Shown one piece after another: positions 1 to 6,069 of a stretch of 6,678 bases of DNA (positions are counted from its first letter, which is position 1; each line of letters starts with the position of its first letter). Position numbers and translations under genes: made by a program. The notes below the pieces were generated by a model that searched no databases, was not told the DNA's origin, and worked only from the letters and a program-made list of their open reading frames with translations. The stretch lies in contig NZ_JAXEWM010000184.1 of assembly GCF_034113885.1 (NCBI RefSeq), positions 1-6,678 of the forward strand. The letters run 5' to 3'. The DNA is from Intestinibacter sp034113885 (GTDB taxonomy: Bacteria; Bacillota; Clostridia; Peptostreptococcales; Peptostreptococcaceae).

Positions 1-2418
1 CATAACTGTGGCAATTTCTATATATTCATCTGCAACCTCTAAACTTTTATATCCGTTTTTATTTGCTTTTATTTCTATACTTTTGTCAAAGAAATATATC
101 ACATTGTCTAAAGCCCTATCTAAATCGTCATCATCATCAAATATACTTCTCCATTCACCCCATGAATTTGCTACTACTTTTACGAAAGATGTTCCAATAT
201 TAAAACAAACCTCAGCAAGCTCATCACCTATCATATCAAGTTCTTCGTAAATATCCACAGCTTTATCGTAGTAATTAAAGCAGTCCTTCTTAGAACGACT
301 GGATAACAGCTCTGCAAATTCATTGTAGAATTTAGCAAGTTCGACTGTGCATCCACTAATTCTATCTGCAAATATTCCAATTAGCTTTATATATTGATTT
401 CTCTTTTGGATATTATTTTTAATTCTCATAGTCGCCATTTCTGTCATATGACTTGTAATTGGCTTGCAAACAGCAGCATCTGGTTTTAATTTGTTGTATA
501 TAAGATCTATTATTATTTGATGTAGAGAAATTCTATCATCTCTAAATTCCATCCAGCCCTTGTCGATTAGCGAATTTATACCCTCTTCATCGCCTATATC
601 GCACCACTTCATAAATTCTAGCTTGTCGATTTTCACGTTTGCAATTAGCGACATATTCATAAGGATATATTTTTCGAAGTCGCTTAATTTTGCAGTGTTA
701 AACACTACTTCTAGGTGCATCATAATCGATTTGTTGTTTAGCTTTTTATCTTTTCTTAGCTTTACTTTGTCCTTGTTGGCGCTGGTTATTCCTTCTAGAC
801 TTTTTAACTTGTCGTATAAAATTATCGGCTCTATTTCACTGGTTCTAAGCTGTTTGGCGATTAATTCGACTGTCATAGTATGTCTGTCTACGATTTCAAT
901 TATATCGTCTATTATTTTTCTGTCGTCTTCTGAATAATCTATCTTGTTGTAGCTATAAAATAACGCCTGTAAGTCAGCTATATCCTTAAATTCTTCTATT
1001 TCTATTTGATGGTAATTGTAGTCTGTAAAATCATTTCTAGTCGTGATAATAAATTTGCAGCCTGAGTTTATCAGATCTTCTAGCTTTTCGTCTTCGTCGA
1101 CATCGAAGTTATCCACAATTATCAAGGTTCTATCGTCTGATAGCTTGCAGATTTTTTCTAGCTTTCTGTTAAAATAATCCTCGTCTTTTTCGTCCTCTGC
1201 CCTCTTGAAATTGGCGATTGGAATCTCTCTGTCGTTTACGACTAAGTCAAATAATGAAGTCAAGTAGCTTGCAAATATTACCACATCGTAGTCCTTTTTA
1301 TATAAAAATGCGTACTGCTTGGCTAACACGCTTTTTCCTATCCCTCCAAATCCATGTAGAAAAACTGTGTCTGTCTCATTTTTTAGCTTGTCGTGAATAA
1401 GCGCCATTTCTTCTTCTCTTCCTATAAACACGTTGTCATTTTGATCAAAATTAGATTTAAAATAAACCTCATTTGGTGATGACAACAACACTAATTTCTC
1501 CAAAATCTCGATTAACTCGTCTGCATTTTTATATCTCTTATTCACAGATGACGACAAGGTCTTCTTGAACAAAGTCTTTATATATCTGAAAACTTTAGGA
1601 TTTACCCCTTCAAACAGAGGATTCTTCAAGTCAAATTTCCAATCTGCAAAAACCTTCCTGTCGTCCACATCTGGGATTCTGCCCATTATTTTAGAGAAAA
1701 TAACTGCTCCAATTGAATATATATCTGTAGCCTCACATATTTTTTTAACTTTATGCTGTAAATGTTCTGGAGCTGCCCAGTTTTCAGAATAGGATACTCT
1801 GTTCACTTTTCCTGATTTTATATCCTTTATCGACTCCACGCTTCCAAAGTCAAATAATATTATGAGTTCATTAGTCTCAGGTAGCTTCAATATATTTTCT
1901 GGCTTTATATCTAGGTGAACATATCCGTATTTGTGATACATTCCTATCGTTTTCGTAAGTGCTAGCCCTATTTGAAATATGTCCTGTAAATTTTCTCCCT
2001 CTACCTTGTCGTAGGAAATCCCGTTGTTGTAATTTACAACCATATACATGGTGTTGTTTCCAAATAAAAGGTTTTGCGCATTACCTGTACTGTTCAATGT
2101 ATCTAAATTACTTTGAAACAAGGTATTCTTCTCATAAGCCTCGCGAAACAAATCCCACGATTTCTCAAAATCCTCTCTGTGATCCTCTTTGACAACTAAG
2201 TTCAAATCCTCATTTCTGTCTATCTCCATATATGCAGGATAAAATTCCTTCAGCCTAACTAAATGCTCAATCCCCACAGAATCAAGATAATAAGCCTCGT
2301 AAACTATACAACTAGCTCCAAATCCTGTTATACCTTTTATCGTATATTCGTAAGTAGGTTGTTCATTCTCATTTACACTTAATCTTAATTTTTCTCCTAT
2401 TTTCAATGCTTGCCTCAT
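1..2418 (-). CDS. Ser/Thr protein kinase-STAND (NB-ARC-like) NTPase-TPR fusion, 3' end beyond window
   Basis: I read this frame by hand. It is open for 806 codons from ATG 2418 to base 1 and has no stop, so the C-terminus is missing. Residues 25-305 form a protein kinase: glycine loop GFGASCIVY (32-40), ATP lysine K57 in LVRLKEFYP, helix-C E93, catalytic HLDIKPEN (D170, K172, N175), DFG 190-192, APE 216-218 and DIYSIG 232-237. The HRD arginine is Leu, and the third glycine of the loop is Cys. A STAND NTPase follows: FIGRE at 331-335, P-loop GFGGIGKS 356-363, Walker B LIIVDNFD 432-439, FIITTRN 456-462, a winged-helix region about 570-645 with SLHQIII at 631-637, and TPR-like helices from about 690. 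Known family members couple ligand sensing by the C-terminal repeats to NTP-driven oligomerisation and effector activation; here the effector would be the kinase. AGGAGT precedes ATG 2418. A role in phage defence is inferred. Confidence 0.9.
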   Translation of the reverse strand, partial: MRQALKIGEKLRLSVNENEQPTYEYTIKGITGFGASCIVYEAYYLDSVGIEHLVRLKEFYPAYMEIDRNEDLNLVVKEDHREDFEKSWDLFREAYEKNTLFQSNLDTLNSTGNAQNLLFGNNTMYMVVNYNNGISYDKVEGENLQDIFQIGLALTKTIGMYHKYGYVHLDIKPENILKLPETNELIILFDFGSVESIKDIKSGKVNRVSYSENWAAPEHLQHKVKKICEATDIYSIGAVIFSKIMGRIPDVDDRKVFADWKFDLKNPLFEGVNPKVFRYIKTLFKKTLSSSVNKRYKNADELIEILEKLVLLSSPNEVYFKSNFDQNDNVFIGREEEMALIHDKLKNETDTVFLHGFGGIGKSVLAKQYAFLYKKDYDVVIFASYLTSLFDLVVNDREIPIANFKRAEDEKDEDYFNRKLEKICKLSDDRTLIIVDNFDVDEDEKLEDLINSGCKFIITTRNDFTDYNYHQIEIEEFKDIADLQALFYSYNKIDYSEDDRKIIDDIIEIVDRHTMTVELIAKQLRTSEIEPIILYDKLKSLEGITSANKDKVKLRKDKKLNNKSIMMHLEVVFNTAKLSDFEKYILMNMSLIANVKIDKLEFMKWCDIGDEEGINSLIDKGWMEFRDDRISLHQIIIDLIYNKLKPDAAVCKPITSHMTEMATMRIKNNIQKRNQYIKLIGIFADRISGCTVELAKFYNEFAELLSSRSKKDCFNYYDKAVDIYEELDMIGDELAEVCFNIGTSFVKVVANSWGEWRSIFDDDDDLDRALDNVIYFFDKSIEIKANKNGYKSLEVADEYIEIATVM

Positions 2419-2428
2419 TTTACTCCTG

Positions 2429-2500
2429 TCATATCAAATTTGCAGCCTTTCGCAAATCAAATATGGCAGACACCTCCCTCCCAACAAGCTCGTTTGCTTT
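2429..2500 (-). other. Short open frame in the kinase leader (leader peptide or 3' remnant of a lost gene)
   Basis: After an in-frame TAA (2503-2501) there are 23 sense codons and a TGA at 2431-2429, which leaves 10 nt, including the kinase ribosome binding site, before ATG 2418. The residues look protein-like (ELVGREVSAIFDLRKAANLI), and the stretch is richer in G and C than the surrounding A/T-only spacer. There is no ATG. A GTG at 2473 lies 3-4 nt after GGGAGG and would give a 14-residue peptide translationally coupled to the kinase gene. The alternative is the preserved 3' end of an upstream operon gene that was deleted. I cannot separate these two from sequence alone. Confidence 0.4.
2430..2465. 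repeat. Imperfect inverted repeat next to the kinase ribosome binding site
   Basis: On the plus strand the arms are CATATCAAATTTGC (2430-2443) and GCAAATCAAATATG (2452-2465), with an 8-nt loop. In the minus-strand transcript they pair over 14 positions, with two G-U pairs and one mismatch. The structure ends 2 nt before the AGGAG of the kinase gene. It could be an RNA hairpin controlling translation, or a palindromic operator for the divergently encoded HTH protein. The half-sites also contain a directly repeated ATCAAAT. Confidence 0.5.
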
Positions 2501-2512
2501 TTATTTAATTAA

Positions 2513-2521
2513 ATTTTACCA
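2513..2521 (-). promoter_or_regulatory. Extended -10 promoter for the kinase-STAND gene
   Basis: The minus strand reads TGGTAAAAT, an extended -10 (TGnTAAAAT, five of six matches to TATAAT). The upstream -35 region is poor, as is common for extended -10 promoters. A start near 2506 would give a leader of about 88 nt containing the inverted repeat and the short open frame. Confidence 0.4.
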
Positions 2522-2569
2522 AGTGAATTCTTTAATTTGTAATTAATATTTTTATTTCCAACTATTTGA

Positions 2570-2598
2570 TTTAATTATATAGCAAAAAATGGTATGAT
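2570..2598 (+). promoter_or_regulatory. Promoter of the HTH-protein gene (extended -10)
   Basis: TGGTATGAT at 2590-2598 is an extended -10 with five of six matches in the hexamer. A weak -35 TTTAAT lies at 2570-2575 with a 17-nt spacer, and a TTGATT lies slightly too far upstream. A start near 2605 gives a short leader of about 30 nt. This promoter faces away from the kinase promoter, and about 70 bp separates the two -10 elements. Confidence 0.55.
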
Positions 2599-2622
2599 TA
2601 TATAAATAAGATAAATTTATTT

Positions 2623-2628
2623 GGGAGG
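2623..2628 (+). promoter_or_regulatory. Ribosome binding site that fixes the start at 2636
   Basis: GGGAGG followed by AAATACT gives ideal spacing to ATG 2636. The longer reading from TTG 2621 would place this site inside the coding region and has no ribosome binding site of its own. Confidence 0.85.
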
Positions 2629-2635
2629 AAATACT

Positions 2636-3922
2636 ATGAGGGATAGATATGAAGTTCCTGGGGATTTTACTAAACAAAAGATAGACGAGTTTTGGGACAC
2701 TCACTACGATAGCGATGATGACGATTACGGGGATATAATCGATTATCTAAATACGGCTGAAAATTTCAGGACATTTGATGAAGGATTGACTGAGTTTATA
2801 AAAAAACACGGCTATGTTGAAGAAGATGGGCTAAGTAAAGAAAAATGCATTAAACAGAGAGTAACATTTTTACTAAAAAAAATGAAGGAAAAAAATATTT
2901 CAATTTCTAAAAAGACTTTGGAATACCACTTCTCTGGTGAAAAAAGACCTGATGTAAAGGACTCAAGTAGAAAAATTATATTCAAGCTTTGTTTTGCGAT
3001 GGATCTAGACGTTGAAGAAACTACTGATTTCTTCAATAAAATTTATTTTGATAGAACTTTTAACGTAAAAAATATAGACGAGCTAGTTTACTATTTCTGT
3101 ATAAAAAACAAAAAAAGCTTCACTTATGCAGAAGAATTAATAAAAAAGGTGAAAAATCTACTAGCAGAAGATTCTGCTGAAGCTTCAAGCGAATTAGTTT
3201 ATACAAATTCAATACGTGAAAAAGCAGACGTCTTCACAACAGAAGAAGAATTAATCAGATATGTATTAGATAATAAAAACGCATTTAACAGATACAACGT
3301 GACTGCAATTAAAGAATACACAAATTTATTGAATAGAATTCAAGGAAAAAAGGAAGATAAAGAGGTTTTAGATAGATTATCAAAAGTTAAAACCAACAGA
3401 GAACACGATGACTTAAAAAAATGCGGCCTTGTAGTCCAAGATTTCTATAAAAACAATTTATCTGAACTCACTACAAATATGGACATTGCATCTGTAGATT
3501 TTATGCTTTATGTTATATACGGCTCATTTTTACCTGTAGGCAAAAATGGCAAAAGTAAATATTCTTTCGCTAAGAACGCAAAATTACTTAAAATAATAAA
3601 GAGCAATTTTCCTTCTAAAAAAACTATATCAGATGCAAATAAAGAAGCTATCTCTTTTGAAGCAATGAGAAAAATACTTATATTGCTTGAGTTTTATGCA
3701 TTTTGCTTCGATGCCAATGAAGCAGATGATGATGAATGCATCGATTTCTTTGACGATTTCAAAGATCAAATGAACGATATACTAGATTCATCTGGTATGG
3801 GACCTCTTTACGTTGGAAATCCATACGATTGGCTATTCTTGTACTGCGCTAAATGTGACAATCCACTCGATGTTTTTAGAAGTATTATAGATGATGTCTG
3901 TGCATTAGACGACGAAAATTAA
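2636..3922 (+). CDS. HTH-containing acidic protein, putative regulator or partner of the kinase-STAND gene
   Basis: The protein is 428 residues from ATG 2636. The first 50 residues are acidic, with an Asp cluster at about 25-36. Residues 72-140 resemble a Cro/C1-type helix-turn-helix: a helix TFLLKKMKEKN, a turn, a recognition-like helix SKKTLEYHFSGEKRP, and then a helical segment KIIFKLCFAMDLDVEETTDFF. After it comes FDRTFNVKNIDELVYYFCIK, a motif I associate with a Firmicutes family of uncharacterised HTH proteins. The middle is predicted helical. The last 40 residues hold a distinctive motif, NPYDWLFLYCAKCDNPLDVFR, which suggests a conserved C-terminal domain of unknown role. There is no signal peptide or membrane segment, so it is probably cytoplasmic. 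Its divergent placement against the kinase gene suggests it controls that gene or is part of the same system. The HTH call is from pattern recognition; the biochemical function is unknown. Confidence 0.85.
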   Translation: MRDRYEVPGDFTKQKIDEFWDTHYDSDDDDYGDIIDYLNTAENFRTFDEGLTEFIKKHGYVEEDGLSKEKCIKQRVTFLLKKMKEKNISISKKTLEYHFSGEKRPDVKDSSRKIIFKLCFAMDLDVEETTDFFNKIYFDRTFNVKNIDELVYYFCIKNKKSFTYAEELIKKVKNLLAEDSAEASSELVYTNSIREKADVFTTEEELIRYVLDNKNAFNRYNVTAIKEYTNLLNRIQGKKEDKEVLDRLSKVKTNREHDDLKKCGLVVQDFYKNNLSELTTNMDIASVDFMLYVIYGSFLPVGKNGKSKYSFAKNAKLLKIIKSNFPSKKTISDANKEAISFEAMRKILILLEFYAFCFDANEADDDECIDFFDDFKDQMNDILDSSGMGPLYVGNPYDWLFLYCAKCDNPLDVFRSIIDDVCALDDEN

Positions 3923-3929
3923 ATAAAAT

Positions 3930-3965
3930 TGAGGTATAAGCATATTTATAAATGCCTATACCTCA
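3930..3965. terminator. Bidirectional hairpin terminator between convergent genes
   Basis: The arms TGAGGTATAAGCAT (3930-3943) and ATGCCTATACCTCA (3952-3965) form a 14-bp stem around an 8-nt loop. Plus-strand RNA has one A-C mismatch; in minus-strand RNA the same position is a G-U pair. On the minus strand the stem is followed by ATTTTATTTAATTTT, while the plus side has only a poor U-tract. It therefore fits best as the terminator of the secreted-protein gene, and also serves the HTH gene, whose stop is 8 nt upstream of the stem. Confidence 0.75.
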
Positions 3966-3989
3966 TAAAAATTATCGTCTAATTAAAAC

Positions 3990-4796
3990 CTATCTCCACC
4001 ATACACATGAACTCTTTTTAAATAGTAGAGATGTTCCAACTTTTACATATCCATATTTTCCATATTTATTTTTAACCTTTATATATCGCTTGCTACCATT
4101 TTGATATAAAGCGTAAATATAAGCAGAACTGCCTTTTTTAATAGTAAATGCCTTTTTAGTTCCACTAGTTGATGTATACGCAGTCAAATCCTTTGAAGCA
4201 ATATATTTATTTTTTCTTATATAGCTAGTTGTATTAGCAGTATATTGATTATATGCATTATATCCATTTATTCTTACCTTGTCATAGCAAGAAAAACATC
4301 CTATCGCATTGGCAAATTTATTATATCTACCCCAATCGCATTCTTCAAGTGTAATCATACCATTACTAGATGTATAGCTACTTATTTGCGCATCATAATA
4401 GCATTTGTTTAACTTACATGTACTATTTTTAAATTTTAATATTCTAGTATTCCATGAACCATAACCACAACTTGTCAAAACAATTTCTGAGCTCTTATCA
4501 TTTTTATTAAAATCATAAATTTTTACATCATAATCAAATTCTTCTGGAAAATATTCAGAGTCTAATATTTTAACGCAACTATTTACTTGTAATAATAATT
4601 TTTTTCCTGATGAATAAACTTCAATACGATCTTTATCTCCATCTCCATCTATATCATATCTATAGACTGTATTTAGATAAATTTGTTTTTTATAAGAAGT
4701 TTCTGCATACGAATTTTTAGTATTGCTGACAAATATACTTCCTATAGCTAAAGCTGTAGTTAATAACATTACACCCAATTTCTTTAATAGCTTCAT
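3990..4796 (-). CDS. Secreted cysteine-rich protein with acidic calcium-type loop and C-terminal SH3-like domain
   Basis: The protein is 268 residues. It has a Sec signal peptide: KLLKK, then a hydrophobic core at about 8-23, and likely signal peptidase I cleavage after SYA (residue 31). There is no lipobox. The mature N-terminus carries DIDGDGDKD (48-56), a calcium-binding-type loop as in FG-GAP/VCBS or dockerin-like repeats, and a second weaker DFNKND element at 95-100. Residues about 197-260 resemble a bacterial SH3 domain (LTAYTSTSGTKKAFTIKKG, then a YIKVKN...YGYVKV pair), a fold often used to bind cell-wall peptides. There are eight cysteines after the signal peptide, and the protein ends in CVWWR. 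An ATG at 4805 would add three residues, but GGGGGA abuts that codon; spacing favours 4796. The gene starts about 55 nt after the HEAT gene stop and may be cotranscribed with it. The exact role is unknown. Confidence 0.8.
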   Translation of the reverse strand: MKLLKKLGVMLLTTALAIGSIFVSNTKNSYAETSYKKQIYLNTVYRYDIDGDGDKDRIEVYSSGKKLLLQVNSCVKILDSEYFPEEFDYDVKIYDFNKNDKSSEIVLTSCGYGSWNTRILKFKNSTCKLNKCYYDAQISSYTSSNGMITLEECDWGRYNKFANAIGCFSCYDKVRINGYNAYNQYTANTTSYIRKNKYIASKDLTAYTSTSGTKKAFTIKKGSSAYIYALYQNGSKRYIKVKNKYGKYGYVKVGTSLLFKKSSCVWWR

Positions 4797-4806
4797 TTTA
4801 ACCATT

Positions 4807-4811
4807 CCCCC
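4807..4811 (-). promoter_or_regulatory. Ribosome binding site favouring start 4796
   Basis: GGGGG on the minus strand lies 10 nt before ATG 4796 but only 1 nt before the upstream in-frame ATG 4805, so the downstream ATG is the likelier start. Confidence 0.6.
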
Positions 4812-4851
4812 ATTTATCTTTATAAATATATTCTTGCCATTAAATATTATT

Positions 4852-5661
4852 CTAATTATCTAAACTTAATAATTCGACATTCCCATCTACAAATCCTACT
4901 CCTATTCCTTGTAAATTTTTTAAAATTGACTTATAACTACTTATTTTCAAATATTCCTCGATCAAGCCTTTTATATAAACCAAGGCATCCTCCAAGTCTT
5001 CTATATCTTCGGCCATCGGTATAACAAATAAATCATCCTCTGTAGAGAATATTTCCTCGCATGCCCAGTCCTCATCTTTTTCATCAAATGCATCAGCAGC
5101 AATTAACTGAACGCTGTAAACTTCCTCTCTTTCATACAAGTTAAAATTAATAGCAACTGTATCCTCTGGTAAATCGACTAAATACTTTTCCACCCAAGCT
5201 TTAAACTCTTCTACGTATTTCATTTTGTCCATAACTTCCACCAACTCTCTTATATCCTTAGCAATTAGACTATGCATAGTTTCCTTATATTTATAATAAT
5301 CAATAGCCAAAACACGCTCTTTTATTATATCTACAAGCTCACTTTTATATAATACAACATCCTTCAATGCACTCAACGCCTGTCTCACAGCAGTAGGCTT
5401 ATCATCGTTTAAAATAGATAAAACCTCTTCAATGTTTTGATTTATTACATTATCTACATCCCATCTTGCCTGCTTGCAAAATAACCTAAATCCACGAACT
5501 CTGATGACATATTTTTTGCTTTTTACCATATCGATAAACTTGTCTATATAAAGATACAATACATTTCTACTTTCTGAAATAATTTCTAATTCTTTAAGTG
5601 CCTCAAATCCCTTTGACGTATCCTTACTATCTAGCATAGATAACAAATAATCTAAATCCAT
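4852..5661 (-). CDS. HEAT-like repeat protein fused to a C-terminal immunity-like domain
   Basis: The protein is 269 residues with no signal peptide or membrane segment, so it is cytoplasmic. Residues 1-150 are paired amphipathic helices of HEAT type: LKELEIISESRN, then YVIRVRGFRLFCKQARWD (51-68) and DDKPTAVRQALSALKDVVLYK (86-106). This resembles a Firmicutes family often mislabelled SufBD protein; I see no Fe-S assembly motif. Residues about 153-265 form a second domain: LPEDTVAINFNLYE, then VQLIAADAFDEKDEDWACEE, DDLFVIP and GIGVGFVDGNVELL. I associate this pattern with small stand-alone proteins of polymorphic-toxin immunity loci. AGGTGA lies 9 nt and AAGGA 4 nt before ATG 5661. The secreted-protein gene follows 55 nt downstream. 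The HEAT call is firm by pattern; the immunity role is inferred. Confidence 0.8.
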   Translation of the reverse strand: MDLDYLLSMLDSKDTSKGFEALKELEIISESRNVLYLYIDKFIDMVKSKKYVIRVRGFRLFCKQARWDVDNVINQNIEEVLSILNDDKPTAVRQALSALKDVVLYKSELVDIIKERVLAIDYYKYKETMHSLIAKDIRELVEVMDKMKYVEEFKAWVEKYLVDLPEDTVAINFNLYEREEVYSVQLIAADAFDEKDEDWACEEIFSTEDDLFVIPMAEDIEDLEDALVYIKGLIEEYLKISSYKSILKNLQGIGVGFVDGNVELLSLDN

Positions 5662-5705
5662 ATTATCCTTTCACCTCATTATAACAATTAAATTTCCTTA
5701 CATTT

Positions 5706-5736
5706 ATTATAATATAATTTTCTAACAAAAACTCAA
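5706..5736 (-). promoter_or_regulatory. Probable promoter of the HEAT/immunity-like gene
   Basis: The minus strand has TTGAGT (5736-5731) and overlapping -10 candidates: TATTAT (5714-5709, 16-nt spacer) and a perfect TATAAT (5711-5706, 19-nt spacer). The start codon is about 45 nt downstream. The -35 element lies inside the end of the upstream gene remnant. Confidence 0.4.
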
Positions 5737-5883
5737 ATCTATCGTAAAGCAATCTATCATATTGCGGTGGTTCTCTAAATTCAACTCATCATAGAATATA
5801 ACTATCTCTGCATTATCCTTTGTTTTTTTCACATTTAGAATTGTATAAAAGGTTAAATAAAATTTAATACTTCTGTAAATTAT
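5722..5883 (-). pseudogene. 3' remnant of a minus-strand gene, start and 5' part missing
   Basis: An open frame of 53 codons runs from an in-frame TAA (5886-5884) to TAG 5724-5722. It has no ATG and no ribosome binding site. The only usual start is a GTG at 5832, which has no Shine-Dalgarno sequence and would give 36 residues. The product reads like the end of a folded protein, for example YLTFYTILNVKK and then DNAEIVIFYDELNLENHRN followed by MIDCFTIDLSFC. The alternation of strand-like hydrophobic and acidic segments resembles the C-terminus of small immunity-type proteins, though I cannot name a family. It sits directly upstream of the HEAT/immunity-like gene on the same strand. The break near 5884 abuts an unrelated plus-strand promoter, which suggests replacement by recombination. 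Confidence 0.5.
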
Positions 5884-5889
5884 TTAAGA

Positions 5890-5895
5890 TATAAT
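5890..5895 (+). promoter_or_regulatory. -10 element upstream of the 10-codon minigene
   Basis: This is a perfect TATAAT, 18 nt before the ribosome binding site AGAGGAGA (5913-5920). I find no convincing -35 at 16-18 nt spacing, so promoter strength is uncertain. Confidence 0.45.
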
Positions 5896-5928
5896 TTAAA
5901 AATAAACGTACAAGAGGAGAATTATTTT

Positions 5929-5961
5929 ATGAAAAAATTTAAACGTATGATGTGTAAGTAA
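5929..5961 (+). CDS. 10-codon minigene MKKFKRMMCK (leader peptide or truncated signal peptide)
   Basis: ATG 5929 lies 8 nt after a strong AGAGGAGA and is followed by ten sense codons and TAA. The peptide is very basic (four Lys, one Arg) and has a Cys next to the end. The good promoter -10 and ribosome binding site suggest it is, or recently was, expressed. Two readings fit. It may be a regulatory leader peptide, because two hairpins with U-tracts follow before the next gene. Or it may be the n-region of a secreted protein's signal peptide whose gene was cut off after codon 10. It is too short for homology, and translation is unproven. Confidence 0.4.
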   Translation: MKKFKRMMCK

Positions 5962-5968
5962 ATTTTTT
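5932..5968 (+). repeat. A/T-only inverted repeat spanning the minigene
   Basis: AAAAAATTTA (5932-5941) is perfectly complementary to TAAATTTTTT (5959-5968), with a 17-nt loop. The 3' arm runs into an eight-T tract (5963-5970). It could be a weak intrinsic terminator or a hairpin that translation of the minigene would melt. An all-A/U stem is weak, and such a match can arise by chance in AT-rich DNA. Confidence 0.35.
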
Positions 5969-5985
5969 TTACTATATTTATTTAG

Positions 5986-6032
5986 AGTCAGATAAATGTT
6001 TTTCTATCTGGCTTACATTTTCTTATTTTTTT
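5986..6032 (+). terminator. Hairpin and U-rich tract between the minigene and the 115-residue gene
   Basis: AGTCAGATA (5986-5994) pairs with TATCTGGCT (6005-6013) over 9 bp with one G-U pair and a 10-nt loop. U-rich sequence follows, ending in seven Ts at 6026-6032. The main U-run is about 12 nt from the stem, so termination may be partial. It separates the minigene from the next gene. Confidence 0.5.
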
Positions 6033-6040
6033 GATATCAT
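6012..6040 (+). promoter_or_regulatory. Promoter of the 115-residue immunity-like gene
   Basis: CTTACA (6012-6017; four matches to TTGACA) lies 17 nt before TATCAT (6035-6040), which is preceded by TGA and so forms an extended -10 (TGnTATCAT). The -35 overlaps the 3' side of the preceding hairpin. The transcript would start near 6047. Confidence 0.5.
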
Positions 6041-6069
6041 ATAAATAAAAACTTCTAAGGTGATGCGCT

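Noticed and set aside
560..937. 125-codon plus-strand open frame
   Set aside because: It lies antisense within the kinase-STAND gene, is Ser/Ile/Leu-rich as expected of a complement frame, and has no ribosome binding site.
8..2192. Other plus-strand open frames of 60-80 codons (8-250, 1218-1400, 1565-1792, 1959-2192)
   Set aside because: All are shadows of the minus-strand kinase-STAND gene, whose domain motifs are unambiguous.
2621..2635. TTG start extending the HTH protein by five residues
   Set aside because: The extension consists of the ribosome binding site itself; ATG 2636 has ideal spacing.
2812..3036. 74-codon minus-strand open frame
   Set aside because: It is antisense to the HTH-protein gene, with low-complexity Ser/Phe composition and no ribosome binding site.
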